A DNA stretch of 64,000 bases from Hyaloperonospora brassicae (taxonomy: Eukaryota; Oomycota; Peronosporomycetes; Peronosporales; Peronosporaceae). The translations under genes and the position numbers were made by a program. Below the pieces are notes generated by a model. The model made no database searches. It was not told where the DNA came from and saw only the letters and a program-made list of their open reading frames with translations. Position 1 is the stretch's first letter. Each line of letters starts with the position of its first letter. Of this stretch, positions 19,749 through 31,179 are shown one piece after another. The stretch is from NCBI GenBank assembly GCA_947650285.1, contig CANTFL010000146.1, positions 248,001 to 312,000 on the forward strand. Reading direction: 5' to 3'.

Positions 19749-21700
19749 TTAATTATCTTCCCAAACTTGTGTGCCTCCCACTTGTTCGTGATCCATGTCC
19801 TTTATCATCGCGCGCTTCCAAAGAACTTCTTGGGTGCAAAGACTAAGCGCCATATATTCAGCTTTCGTCGAGCTGAGCGCAACCTTTTGCTGGTATATCG
19901 ACTTGAATACCACTGGTGCGCTTGCAATCATGACCATAACTCCTGAGACCGAAAGTCTATCATCGCTGTTGCTGCCCCAATCAGCATCCGATTACGTCTT
20001 TATTCCAACACTCCCAGTGCCTTGGTAGACGATTCATGTTTGGTGTGTGGTATTCAGATATTATAACGCGAACGGCTGCACTTTAATGTTGTGATCCAGG
20101 TTTCTCCAGAAAACGTGATAGTTGTGTCACCACGTACGCAATATCCGGCCTAGTACATGTTGTAATGTATAGTAGGCATCCGATCAAGGAGCGATACGGC
20201 TTCGAGCGCGTCGTCGAACGTCTTTCTTCCGTCCTAGGTGACTGTGATGATGACAATTTCATTCCTACAGCGCATGGGTTGTCCACACTCTTGGCATCTT
20301 TTTGGCCGAACTTCTTGACCACGTCGTCGATATAGTGAGTCTGATTGGTCATGATTGTCCTGGTAGACCTGTCGTGGTCGATCTCCATACCCAAAATGAG
20401 TCCGTCTTCATCAATATCAGCACGCTTCGGAGTCGGTGGTCCGTCAGTTACTTTTGTTGGTTCTTCTTCCTATTTGTAGTCGTTTCTAAGCAACATCATC
20501 GGCTCACGTCTTCCTCTTGTTCGCTCCACTTCAGGTCGGGAAAATAAACGATATTCTTGTTGTATTTGAGGCGGTGGTTTATACTCTGCTAGTTGCATCG
20601 TGTCTTCAACATGGAGATCGGGAGGCATCAGCTGCTGTGTACTGACGATTGATGTAGAATCCACATCGTCCATCTCCACGTCGTCCATCTTCACGTCTGC
20701 GACCTGATCTTCAACATCTTCCATGGATTCGTCCAGATCTGACTGTCTATCTTCTTGATTCTGAGTCTGTATGTCATCACTGTCCTTCGTCACGTGAACG
20801 AACGCTTCCGGATTTAGCACTTGAGTGTCGTAAATGCCGCCCACTTCACGTTCATCCAACTTCATTGAACGCGTAACTTTGACCTTGGCATTTTCTAAGT
20901 CAAACACACGATAACCTTTGACATTTTCTGCGTAGCCGAGAAACATACACTTGTACTCTTGGACTCCAACTTTGTGCTCTTCACATCATTTATATGAGCG
21001 AAACCCTGCGACCCGAACACGCGCAAGTGGTCCATTTGGGGCTTTATCTTATAAGCCAACTCATACGGTGTCATGTCGAGGTGAGCCGTATTCGTGGATC
21101 GGTTCATCAAATAAACTGCTGTAATCACCGCTTCCGCCCACCATCCAGTTGAAACGTCTTTGTAGTGTAGCATGCTCCGAGCCGTCTCCATGATTTTCCT
21201 GTTCATCCGCTCTGCCACTCCGTTCTACTGAGTGCTATAAGGAACGGAACGCTGATGCACTATGCCGTTCTGTTGACACATGCTATCCATCGTCTTGTTG
21301 ACAAACTCTGATCCGTTGTCGGAGCGCAAACACCTCAAAAGAGCTCCCCATTGATTTTCGAAAAACGTCTTGAATTCCTTGAACTTTCCAGTCACTTCAC
21401 TCTTACTTTTGATCATAAAGACCGCAACGTATCGTGACTAATCGTCTATATACGTGACAATGTATTTGGCACCACCCTTAGAGGAATTTCTCATTGGCCC
21501 CATGACTCCTGCGTGCACGCGCTCCAGTAAACGTGTCGTCTTCGTCATCGAATGTGAAGGAAACGTCGCGACGGTCTGCTATCCCTTCAAACACCCGCCG
21601 CACGGTGTTTCAGGGCCTGTCTTGATTGCCGGAATGCCTTTAGTTGAGCGTAGAGTCTGAGGAACGCGTCCTTGCTTGGGTGTTCCATGCGGGCATGCCA
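19749..21700 (-). pseudogene. Copia-B pol: integrase, linker, RT tail and RNase H, deleted and broken
   Basis: Minus frames: integrase core pieces 21416-21225 (LRSDNGSEFVNKTMDSMC, the D-N-G-x-E-F motif) and 21218-20895 (MAERMNRKIMETARSML, WWAEAVITAVYLMNRST); the linker 20946-20470 (MFLGYAENVKGYRVFDLENA); and the RT tail 20394-20083 (PYRSLIGCLLYITTCTRPDI). RNase H is 19937-19749 (VALSSTKAEYMALS, with ALSSTKAEY intact). The palm and catalytic Asp residues of RT are absent. Earlier pre-integrase sequence (HPSKDAFL-like) is read near 21690. Confidence 0.85.
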
Positions 21701-21925
21701 AAGCTCCCACTGAGTGTCACCACCGGAAAATTCCACGAGAATAGCTTATCCTTGCTTATAGTCTAGCATATATAATTTTTCCGATTCTGGTACCCGAGGC
21801 GATAGCTTGATCCTTGTTCCAGATGACACAAGACGAACTTGAGAACTCCACATTCATGCCACGTTATGCAAGCTTACCGACTGAAAGAAATCTTCTATCG
21901 AGTCCTGGGATGTAAAGGACTTCAA

Positions 21926-22873
21926 TTATGCGAATGCCTTTCCATCCAAACCGGTTAGCTTTACCGTACCGGCTCCTTTGACGATCAACTTCTTGCCGTA
22001 TGCAATCGTTACTTCGACGTTTGCCTCAAGGCCCTTGTATTCGAACAAGTCCTTTCTGTGTGGGGTCATGTGGGAGGTTGCACCACTGTCGATTAGCCAT
22101 CCGGATGATCTTCCTTTGCATACTGCAAATACCGCATCATCGCCGCAGATTGGTTTCCCGGCCGGGCAGTTCCGCTTCACGTGACCAAACTTGCCACTGT
22201 TAAAACACTTGCCCTTTAATCCGCCGTGATTGCGTGGAGCGCCACCTTTCCGACCGTTGACCCGTCCACCTTTGAATCTTCCGGGATTCCCATTCACGCG
22301 GAGTGCTTTTTCCGTAGCCTCCTTTCTTTGTATCTTTTCTGACTACTTGAGCAGTTTCTCTTTGACTTCAATCAGCTTAATATCCTCCGAATTTTCAATA
22401 ATCGACGAAATCAGTTTGTATTCAGAAGACATACTGCTGAGAAGTATCACCGTCTGGCGCGACTCATCCACCGATTCTCCCGTAGTCTGGAGTCCCACTA
22501 CCAGTTCGTCGAAAGAATCTAGATGTTCCTCCATACTTGTACCACTCTCCATTTTGAATTCGTGACGATGACGCGTCATCGTCACACGATTGTGAAAAGT
22601 CGAGCGGTTGTGGAAATCGCGGAGCGTTCCCCATGCCTCTATAGCGCGCGTAGCCGATCGAATCTTGGTTTGGTGCTGGACCTCAACCCCTTGAGGGATG
22701 ATGCCTAGCGCCTTGGCGTCGTTTATCAGACATGATTCTGTTACGTCACTCTCATACTTGAATGCCATGATATGCCCTAGGATACCCTTCCTTGCCAGGT
22801 TCATCCTCATGCTATACTCCCAGTGATAATAGTTACCACTTCCCAGGAGAACTTCGGTTCGATTGTTCGCCAT
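21926..22873 (-). pseudogene. Copia-B gag and protease
   Basis: Minus frame 22873-22343 starts MANNRTEVLLGSGNYYHWEY and is a UBN2-type Copia gag (DSFDELVVGLQT, LLSSMSSEYKLISSIIE). It ends about 45 bp before frame 22297-21926, which carries a zinc knuckle CFNSGKFGHVKRNC (second Cys is Ser, so C-x2-S) and the protease active site WLIDSGATSHMTPHRKDLF with an intact D-S-G. It is better preserved than Copia-A. Confidence 0.85.
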
Positions 22874-22915
22874 AGTAAGCGAGGACGTGGTTTGGAAGGA
22901 AGGCTTGGCTGCGGC

Positions 22916-23160
22916 TGTTAACCTTTTAGAAAGTGAACATTACGTAAATGAAATGACCTGCATTAAAACGCGCGCCAGACACCTTTCGACCCCCCGCCAG
23001 GGACCTCGTCAGTGGCTTGTCAAAATACAAGTGAGAACGACCTAACCGATATCTTTGTGCCGCCTATTACAACACAAAGAACCCTGTATAATATTCCATA
23101 TATGCCCTAGTGTAGGTTGAATCGCTGGAGTCGACCCAAGTGCAGGTTGCACTTCCAACA
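22916..23160 (-). repeat. Copia-B 5' LTR
   Basis: 245 bp with termini TGTTGG and TTAACA on the element strand. It contains the same blocks as the Copia-A LTR and shows the uninterrupted sequence where Gypsy-1 inserted in Copia-A. Confidence 0.85.
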
Positions 23161-23215
23161 CATACATTAGTTTAATTTGGTCACCAGTCCTCTGTTTCAT
23201 TCCAGCGTACGATTT

Positions 23216-23312
23216 CAACTCTTCGCACACCTGTGTTTCCGATCCTAACTCGTCATGTCTCGCAATTCCTCCACGTTCCATGGTCATGGGCTGTGTATCG
23301 CGCCTTTTCCAC
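23216..23312. repeat. Short dispersed repeat, copy 1
   Basis: About 95 bases (cttcgcacacctgtgtttcc ... catgggctgtgtatcgcgcc) recur at 35757-35853 with few differences. Both copies read MTMERGxxARHDELGSETQV on the minus strand. It lies just outside the Copia-B LTR. Nature unknown; a fragment of a host gene or of another mobile element. Confidence 0.7.
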
Positions 23313-23331
23313 GCTCTTTTGTGTCAATCCG

Positions 23332-23730
23332 CCTCGATTTTATCGAGTCCAGCGGAGCAATTGGACTAAATCTCAACGCACAAACGATTTTCTCGTTCAA
23401 GTCTGCGCTCTGACTGCATCATGAGTGTGTAGGGGTCGTAAGACGGTTCGACGACAGTGGCTACAAGCTGACACACGATTGATCCAAGAGCACGAACGTC
23501 TAGTTCTTGCGTGCAGGATCCGACACAACTAAGTGACACTGAACTTTCCGACTTGTCAATGATGATCGTCGGATGTACACGTCAGCACTAGACGTACATC
23601 TCGACTTGCGATCATTGTTTACTGGCACCGAAATGGCTCCGGCCATCGAGTAGCGGCGGTAAGGGTTCTTCTGAACACTTACCTTCTGAACAATTCCGCT
23701 ACCAATGGATTGATTTTGTTCTACGTATTC
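23332..23730. repeat. Direct repeat X, left copy
   Basis: About 395 bp repeated at 24122-24515 in the same orientation, above 90% identical by eye (shared blocks ggagcaattggact, cgagtagcggcggtaagggt, caattccgctac). The solo LTR 23731-24121 sits exactly between the copies. Confidence 0.85.
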
Positions 23731-24121
23731 TGTAACGGGGCAGCCCGTTACATGGAATTGTCACTATAACTAAAGTGACAATAAAGAATATGAAGTTGGA
23801 TATTCTTTAAATAATATCACCAAAGTGGTGATATTGAAGGGTCGACCAAAGAGTCTGTTCATTGGTTGATATCTTGATGATATCAACCCACCAATCGCCG
23901 CAAGACGCGCGCAATGAATGGTGACGAGACGTCACCATACACTCAGTTATATTAACATAATTAAGTTAAGTCAAACAGAGAGACAGTAGTTAAAAGACTT
24001 AATTATATTAATATAACAGTTCTGCTTTTACCTTATCTACGCTTCCTCGCTTGCCACGTGTACGTCTGTCGGGGCACCGATACCCTTGCGTTAAGTTCAC
24101 GCAAGGGTGTACCCCGTTACA
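23731..24121 (+). repeat. Solo LTR of a Gypsy-2-like family
   Basis: 391 bp, starting TGTAACGGGG and ending CCCCGTTACA, a perfect 10-bp terminal inverted repeat. Internal sequence (tatatt/aattaagt blocks, ccaccaatcgc, gacgcgcgcaatg) resembles the Gypsy-2 LTR. There is no coding region, as expected after LTR-LTR recombination. No target duplication flanks it; repeat X flanks it instead. Confidence 0.85.
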
Positions 24122-24515
24122 GGTTTTGTCGATTCCAAGGGAGCAATTGGACTCAATCGCGACGCACAAACGATGTTCTCGTTCAAGTCTGCGCTCTGAA
24201 TGCATCATGAGTGTGTAGGGATCGTAAACGGTTCGACGACAGTGACTACAAGCTGACACACGATTGATGCAAGAGCACGAACGTCTAGTTCTTGCGCGCA
24301 GAATCCGACACAACTACTTACACTGAACTTGCCGACTTGTCAATGATGATCGTCGGATGTGCACGTCAGCACTAGACTTACATCTCGACTTGCGATCATT
24401 GTTTACTGGCACCGAAATGGCTCCGGCCATCGAGTAGCGGCGGTAAGGGTTCTTCTGAACACTTACCTTCTGAACAATTCCGCTACAAATGGATTGTTTT
24501 TGTCCTACGTGTTCG
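24122..24515. repeat. Direct repeat X, right copy
   Basis: See left copy at 23332. This copy is better preserved as coding sequence on the minus strand (VYDPYTLMMHSERRLEREHR), while the left copy has a stop there, so X may derive from a gene. Confidence 0.8.
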
Positions 24516-24847
24516 ATCACCGGTCCTTCTGCTACGTCAAAGTGGAACTGCGGGTATTGCAACGGGCGTTGGCATGGAGCGAAGATGCCTATAAATCGCC
24601 ACACATCGAAACCGTGGAAAACGCTTGTTGTAGCACCGAGTTGTATACGTCTTAATGAAAACAGTGAAGCACGCTGTCGTTCAGGGTAACTTTCGCTCCA
24701 ACAGTCTGCATGGTGCTTTTGCCACGAACGCGTTCTATGTGATGAAGTGGCGCTTCTTTTGTACTCAACGCTAGTGAAGTGTGTCATACCGACATGAAGC
24801 GCCCCGGCCAGAACACGCGCCACGATGTTTTCGACCAAGTACTTCAT
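24314..24847 (-). CDS. Unrecognised minus-strand ORF overlapping repeat X
   Basis: 177 codons without stop, including FHGFDVWRFIGIFAPCQRPL and a Lys/Arg/Ser-rich end. The first codons lie in sequence unique to the right side of repeat X. I recognise no family and see no signal peptide. A GTAAGT lies inside near 24470, so part may be intron. It may be a chance frame or the remnant of a decayed gene. Confidence 0.25.
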   Translation of the reverse strand: MKYLVENIVARVLAGALHVGMTHFTSVEYKRSATSSHRTRSWQKHHADCWSESYPERQRASLFSLRRIQLGATTSVFHGFDVWRFIGIFAPCQRPLQYPQFHFDVAEGPVIEHVGQKQSICSGIVQKVSVQKNPYRRYSMAGAISVPVNNDRKSRCKSSADVHIRRSSLTSRQVQCK

Positions 24848-25130
24848 ACCAGACGTGCAGTATGCTGTCAGTACTGTTCTTCTTGTGGTCTTCTCCTTCG
24901 AGCGACTACGATTACGCTACGTTGTTTTCCGTATGATATGAGACGTTGTATCTAATTCGTATACTGCAATAGCTCGTACAGGATGGATCAGAAGGGAAGT
25001 CAGGAACGTTTATTCTCTCTCTTTTGCCAGCTCTGTCAAGCTGGGACTATAAAAGATGTGCGTGGCAATCCTGACACAATGACGGATCCAATCGTCATGC
25101 TGCCTACTACCCGCACCTCCTTCGGCCTCT
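24848..25130. other. Spacer upstream of the methyltransferase C-terminal half
   Basis: No gene, repeat or regulatory element recognised in about 280 bases. It should contain the 3' UTR of the methyltransferase gene, which ends at 25131. Confidence 0.4.
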
Positions 25131-25871
25131 TCACTTTCGTGCGACGATCGTGAACGCCGTAATTGGAATCAAGGTCGGAGAGAGGTCATCGACTACATCG
25201 CCACTTGTCGTTGTCGCAGCAGAACCTTCCTCCGAGTATATGTTTTTGAGAATGCCTTCTTCCATCAGATTCATCAGCGTCGCTTCTATCTGCTTCTTCG
25301 TCAGCCTCTCCAAGAACTTGGCACCAAAGGGATTGTCCATATTTGCCTGCGCCAATGTTTTCAAGTCGTCAAACACAACAGTGTGTGTCGTGCAGTACGA
25401 CTTGACCTGTCGGAACCCCGCAGCTTGTAGCTCCTTCAACACCCTCTCTCGATCCGATGCTGCCACCAACGACGGATAGTTCAGTGGCTCTCCATCACTT
25501 TCTGAAGCATTGCACATATCCGTAACCCTATCAAACCATATCAAGTTCGAACTCTTGTCAGCCCACGCCGTGACAATCAAAAGGCCGTCGTCTTTCAACA
25601 CGCGACGAGCTGCTGTCCACGCTGGGGTGCGATCGATGATGATACTGAGCCCGAAATTCGAGCCGACGGCATCGACCGACGCAGTCGGAATGCTTTCCAG
25701 CTTCGTCCCGTCTGCTTGCAACGGGGTGATCGCGGCACGGAACGGACGTAACGCGGGGTCGTCTTCCAGCGCATTCGTCACTTGCTGCAACATTACGTCC
25801 GACCAATCCGACGCAGTAATGCGTATGTCCGTCTTCGTGTGGAGATTGCAACGGAGATCCACGTCAGTTAG
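25131..25871 (-). pseudogene. SAM-dependent methyltransferase, C-terminal part (gene split by Gypsy-3)
   Basis: The frame enters from the Gypsy-3 side as L-T-D-V-D-L-R and runs to a stop at 25131. After the Gly-rich motif in the other half, this part gives the acidic loop (LTDVD), motif II/III (SVDAVGSNFGLSIIIDR), the post-III segment (WTAARRVLKDDGLLIVTAWA) and a C-terminal lid, as in class I methyltransferases. The other half is at 34204-34443 on the same strand. Joined, they make about 325 residues, a normal length. The substrate is not predictable. There are no other stops, so the insertion is probably the inactivating event. The element lies in the opposite orientation to the gene. Confidence 0.8.
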
Positions 25872-25877
25872 TTTTTA

Positions 25878-26326
25878 ACACAACATGTGTGTTTTACATT
25901 ACGGATGAGATTCCATTGCAAATTATGTTAGACACCGTATCAGTTGTTGGGGGTTGACGTGTGTCAGGCACCATATAAGAGATCATATATAGGTATTAAT
26001 AAGGGCATTAGTGTCTAGGTTAAGTACATTTAGATTGAGGTGCATCGTTTGGATAAACAAATAAAGTTCAGTTCCTCTTTTGAACCCCATACGACACATG
26101 CCTTCGCAAGGCGTCGTGAGATCGACAAGAGTCTAGCAAACACCTCGCCAGTGTAGCTACTCTTGAGCACTCTGTGCTGTGATTCTTTGAATCGTTTAGT
26201 CCCCTGGAACAGGGATCGAAAGTGCTTTGGGCTTGTTGACTCTCTGAGTCGAGTTCGTTGAGCTAAGTTGGTCGTTAAGCATTGAAGTCGTCCTATGACT
26301 AAAGGAGCTGTGCAGCTCTGCTACAC
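25878..26326 (+). repeat. Gypsy-3 5' LTR (left end trimmed)
   Basis: It matches 33753-34201 over the full 449 bp. It ends ...gctacac, the same end as the Gypsy-1 5' LTR, followed by ttagtagcacttgttgtcaat at the primer-site position. Confidence 0.85.
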
Positions 26327-26399
26327 TTAGTAGCACTTGTTGTCAATATACGCATGATTCAGTAAAAGCTGATTTCTTGTGAGATTGGAATAATCCACA

Positions 26400-27290
26400 C
26401 TTCTCACTGAGGCCCATTGGATCGGGCTTGATAAGCTGATTGCGGCTGTAAAGTCCAAATATTTAGAGTTTTATATGCGCAAGATACCAATATGCGAAAC
26501 GCACGTGTCGAGATCTTCATGCAGTATGAAAAGACCTATAAAGAGCAGGGATAAGATCAAACAGCGTCGACTATGTCCACACGCTTTGTGTCTATGCCAG
26601 AAGATGGAGCGAAGCCTCAGCTTTCGAAGATGGACATTGACCATACTCCGGGAAAGAAAAAGAGAATATCATTCTCTAGATTTGCGATGTAGAGATAGCC
26701 CATAGGTCGGGCATGATACGAAACTAGTATCAGAATGTCGCGGTGGCGATAAACAAGCTTGCTGGTAGGGCTAGGGAGTGAGCACTCACGTGCAGTGCGT
26801 CCGTTGTTGACGGCTTCCCAACATAGGAAAGTTGTAAGCTTCATCTTATTAGCTCTTTTATGCCGCTTAACCAGGCACACCGCGTGCTATCACGCTTCCT
26901 CTCTACCCTTAGGGCAAAAATTCATTATCGTCCAAGCGTTGAGGATACTCATTGCTGCTACGCAGGGCTACCCTCTCCCAGAGGTAGTCCATATGACGTT
27001 TTTCATGCAGGGAATTAATCCTTGCCCTTCCATAACTAAAGACTTACGTGTTTACCCCACCATCTTGGAAAGGGCGGTCGTAATAGCGCATAGGCGCATC
27101 ATAAATTTATGCTTGGCAATCCGGGTGGAAATAATTACTACCCGAGCTCTACCAGAGCAAGCTCAATGGGAATTTCAGCGTCTTCTATACCTGAACCTAT
27201 GGACCTCGGCAATGTTGAGGATGACAGTGAAGATGAAGCTGATATCTAAGCCGTTGAACAACCACGCGTTATCTATCGCTGCTATATGAG
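26400..27290 (+). pseudogene. Gypsy-3 gag, decayed
   Basis: Pieces match Gypsy-1 gag in order: GLDKLIAAVKSKYLEF-like near 26425, then LRILIAATQGYPLPEVVHM and FFMQGINP (26935-27020), and the capsid end near 27100. At least three frame changes and several stops are present. Confidence 0.75.
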
Positions 27291-27524
27291 CGTGAGAACC
27301 GAGTATTCACGTCCCGGATGCCCTTTTGTTAGGCAGCGTTTGGCCCACATGGTTCTAACCCCGGCTAATAGCTGGAACTATGGTAAGGCACGAAAAAAAA
27401 CTTCACCTTCTAGTAGATGTGTGGTTCTCTACTGGGGATTGCTTGGGTTCTTTACCTCGGGTAGGAAACAGGGCTCATTCCCTCAGAGCTCTGTGATCTA
27501 TAACACGAAGCGTGTATACGAGTC

Positions 27525-27830
27525 GGGATTGCTTGTAGTTGAAGCAACAGCTAATGGAATTGCTAAATCTTGGACATTATTATCAATTACGGGGCATCAA
27601 GCAACTATGCACGTCGTCGATTCCTGGAAGAGGGTCAGACGTATGCTGAGGCGCTGAAAGCGCAAGATAATGAGACTTTCACCATTCGTTTAGCGATAGG
27701 CCGTGTTTCACATCGCCAAAGGTTCCATCAATCTAGGCGTGAAGTTCTTGAACTTTGATTGCGTGGAATTCTGCTTATCTCTTGAAATAGACACCAGACA
27801 TGATATCATTTCAGCAATGACATGGATGTA
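27525..27830 (+). pseudogene. Gypsy-3 protease, decayed
   Basis: IINYGASSNYARRRFLEEGQ (27570 frame) aligns with the Gypsy-1 protease IDLGASCNCARRRSLEGSQ. The active-site Asp is read as Asn here. The continuation (LGMTWM, RHKQYINWGYK-like) lies in another frame. Confidence 0.7.
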
Positions 27831-28279
27831 ACGCCACAAGCAATATATTAATTGGGGGTATAAGATCGATCGTGCAATCCTCACGATTCCTAGCAAAGCT
27901 TTAGAGATTCATGAACCCACCTCTGTTAGAAAAATAAATCGATATTGGTGCGAGCCACTACCTGGAATTGACTAGTGTGTTGGACATTGGTTTTTCAGAG
28001 TTACTTGACACCAAACACGTCAATGAGGCAAGTCCACAGCTAGACGCTTCGATGGATGGTGACGCGTCAATTATTCCGTTGAGCGACGCTCATAGTAATA
28101 GTGGTTCATGAAATACTGCAAGCATGAATGGCCTAGAAACGGGACGTCTTGAGCAGAGGTCGCATGATGTGCGTGGAGTGGCACGTATAATCAACTGAGT
28201 GAAGTGTTCAGGTTAATAAACACCTCATTAGGTGTCGGTCGAGACATCAGCTCTCGTATAAAGCAAGTTACTGTCAGCG

Positions 28280-30290
28280 ACAAAAAAAAAGGGCAAGCCA
28301 TTTTCCGACCTCTATGAGGTGTAAGGTCTCGTCATCAACACGACGAGAAATTCAGACCGCAACTTTGAAACGCAAAGATTCCTTTTTGTTGCATAGTGAC
28401 GATAGTATAAATACACTATATGCACTTGTAGATGGAGTGACTGGTCAGGTAGATGGCTGTATCAGCGTTGAGACTTTCTCATCTTTAGATGCTATGTTTG
28501 AGCTAGGCATAATTTCTGGTGGTAAGTTTGGTCAAGCCTTCAAGCCAGGTGAATAATAATATCTTGTACTCATTAGACCAGACCGTGAGTTAAACCCTTT
28601 ATCGTTTCTAAATGATTCTGTCCTTTAGGACTTGAAGGTGGATCTTGGTGCCCGTAGTAGATCTTCGATCCTTCATCATTCCATGGATCCCTTCTATCCT
28701 TTAATTAAGAAACAGGACGTTGTTTGTAATGTTCCACCGCCCGCTTCATCTCCCGATAGAGATGCCTGTCATACCTTTGACCTATTCATTGGAACCAAGT
28801 ACTTTTTTACACGGCAGTATCCCTATCCATAGAACAATGTGACGTCATTGACGACTTTTTTCGTGCTAAGCACGCGGCAAGAATGGTTCAAAAGAGTAAG
28901 TCTACCCATTCTAAACCCGTATTTTGTGTCAAGAAGCCGACTGACAAGTGCATCATTGTCCATGCTTACATCAAGCTAAATGCTGCCACGATAACGGCTC
29001 AAACAGCTAATCCTCGAAAGGATGTGGCTTAAAACGGCATGTTTGAATGTACCAGGATTAGTGTACACGACCTTGTCGATGGTTACTGCCAATTGCTCTT
29101 GCGAGCAAGCAATATTTCGTTGACTGCGGCCAACGCCTCAAGCGGTATCCTTTAGGAATGCATTGTAATTACCCAAAGGCTGTCCAATTCTCCAGCTACA
29201 TTTAATCGTCTCGTGACGCAATTGTCGATACCATATCGATACTATGCATAGACGTACTTTGATAATATTTTGTCCATATTCGTGCTTCGATTGCTCGGTC
29301 TGACATAGACAGTATAAATTGATCATTTGCGATTAGTGCTTGAGTGCATGCGTACTAATAAGCTGTATGCGAACTCATCAGAATGCCTTTTTGGCGCTGA
29401 AAAGATTTTTTTTCTTGGATTCTTCATTAGGAATCAACACTTAAAGGAGGTTTCCTCCTAAGGTCAAAGTCATGCTTTACTGGCCGGTTCCTAAGACCCA
29501 AAAAGACTTACGCAAGTAGTTCGGCCTTGCCAACTACTCGCACAAGTATAGTGTGAACTATACATACATGGCTTGGCCCTTATCCAACGACCTGAATAAG
29601 GATATGGAATGGGGCTGGATTAGCACACAAACTGATGCTGTTAAGGACAGTCTCCTTCAAGCCCCGGTTTGGGCTCTTCTAGATCCTGCGTGGATCTTCA
29701 GTTTCTTCTGAGACGTCTCTGACAAATCCATTGACTTTGCATTATTGCAAATTGACCCGGGTGGTCATGAAAGCATTGTCGCGTATGATTCTCGCCAGAT
29801 TAAAGTCGCAGAGAAGCAATGTGCAGTTCATGACAGGTTTGCTTGCATTGTAGTATGCTCTCGTAAGATTTAGATTCCATATGCTTGGCTCAAACCTTTT
29901 GTGATCTATACTAATCATGCGCCATCACGCACGGCGACGCAGTCGCCTTATCTCTCTCAAAAAATATCTAGTAAAATTTCGTCGTTTATCGAGTACAAAA
30001 TAGTCAAGCAAAACATGTTGGTCAGTGCTTTATCGATCTGGCCTGGCCATGACCTTGCTAATGTTACGACTCTGTGGCCGTCGGTCACTGAAGTAATCAT
30101 TACGACTTACGCCAAAGATTTATACTCTGTATCTCTGCTACGTGCTCTTGGAAGCAAGACGTTTATGGTCTCAGATATAGATTTGTCGGCAAGATTACGC
30201 TCAAGACTACATCGTTTATCCATCTATTAAGGCCTGTTATGCTATAACACAGACGTTGAGGATATTACTCGTATCGTTGTTTCTCATGGT
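28280..30290 (+). pseudogene. Gypsy-3 linker, reverse transcriptase and RNase H, decayed
   Basis: The linker (NTLYALVDGVTGQVDGCISV) matches Gypsy-1. RT motifs are recognisable across changing frames at 28790-29400, including FCVKKPTDKCIIVHAY and the Y-F-D-(N) position, where the FDD motif is degraded. RNase H remnants follow (VIYTNHAPSRTATQSPYLSQ at 29900). Many stops. Confidence 0.75.
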
Positions 30291-30296
30291 GAGGAA

Positions 30297-31045
30297 TTGA
30301 AGTATCGAGTCCTTAATGAGGAACATGATACTGCGTTAAGTGATCATTTCGGTCGTAAGAAGACCTATGGCTCTTTGATCCAAACGTATTGGCGGCCCAA
30401 ACTCTACACATGGGTAAGAACATATGGGCGTACGTGTAAAACGTGTCAACTGGTTAAACCTCAGCTCAAGCGGCGGTGCAGCCAGATATTTTTTCTGTAC
30501 CCAACGGATGGTGGGAGTCCATCAGCTTGGATTTCATGTTCGATTCACTGGAAGGTACCCATCTGAATACGGGTATGGTAGTCTTTGTTGACCGTTTGAG
30601 CAAGATGGCTCACTTGACGGTTTTGCTAGATACCCTTGTTGGTGAGGGTACAGCAACGCTATTTATCGATCGAGTGTTTCGAAAACACGGTTTGCCTGTG
30701 GCAATTACGTCGCACAGAGATCTTCGTTTTGCTGGGAAGTTTTGGAAGTCCGTCTTCTCGGTGCTAGGCACGCGATTAGACATGTCCACAGCAGATCATG
30801 TGCAGACCGATGGTAAAGCGAGCGATCGAATCGCGTTTTCGGTGAAATATTACGCATTTTTTGCGCTGATACGCCAAAACGTTGGATTACGACGCTCCCT
30901 GTTGTTGATTTTTCGTTTACCAAAGCCGTCACTCCTTTACATCTTTACTACGCTCTACGTGAACAGCATCACACACACCCACGTTTTGTTAACGCTACTA
31001 AAACGTGGTCCAGGGCTTAGTGAGGGCAAATGGCCGATCGACTAG
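30297..31045 (+). pseudogene. Gypsy-3 integrase, decayed
   Basis: The zinc finger (CKTCQLVKP) and core (SISLDFMFDSLEG, VVFVDRLSKMAHL, SHRDLRFAGKFW, TADHVQTDGKASDR) are clear. The third catalytic residue, Glu of QTER, is lost in a small indel (GKASDR). Two overlapping frames are needed, so the domain is dead. Confidence 0.8.
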
Positions 31046-31179
31046 CTGATATCATCCCTGCTATTGCTTACGCACAGGTAAGCCAGACTCCCGTAACTCG
31101 ATCAAATGTCTTGCGACATGTGCGTTAATCACTGCCTGACAGCCAAGACAAACAGAAGAAACAAGCTGGTGCTAAAGGC

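Larger units (their letters stand above)
19492..23160 (-). mobile_element. Copia-B: Ty1/Copia retrotransposon with internal deletion in RT
   Basis: Read from 23160 downward: 5' LTR (23160-22916, TGTTGG...TTAACA), gag, zinc knuckle and protease, integrase, linker, the end of RT plus RNase H, then a partial 3' LTR (19601-19492). The RT between the integrase linker (about 20470) and the RT tail (about 20430) is essentially missing, so the copy is non-autonomous. It closely resembles Copia-A. No target duplication could be defined. Confidence 0.9.

Noticed and set aside
25872..25877. A target duplication TTAAC for Gypsy-3
   Set aside because: The 5' LTR start is trimmed, and using TTAAC as the join would put the methyltransferase halves out of frame.
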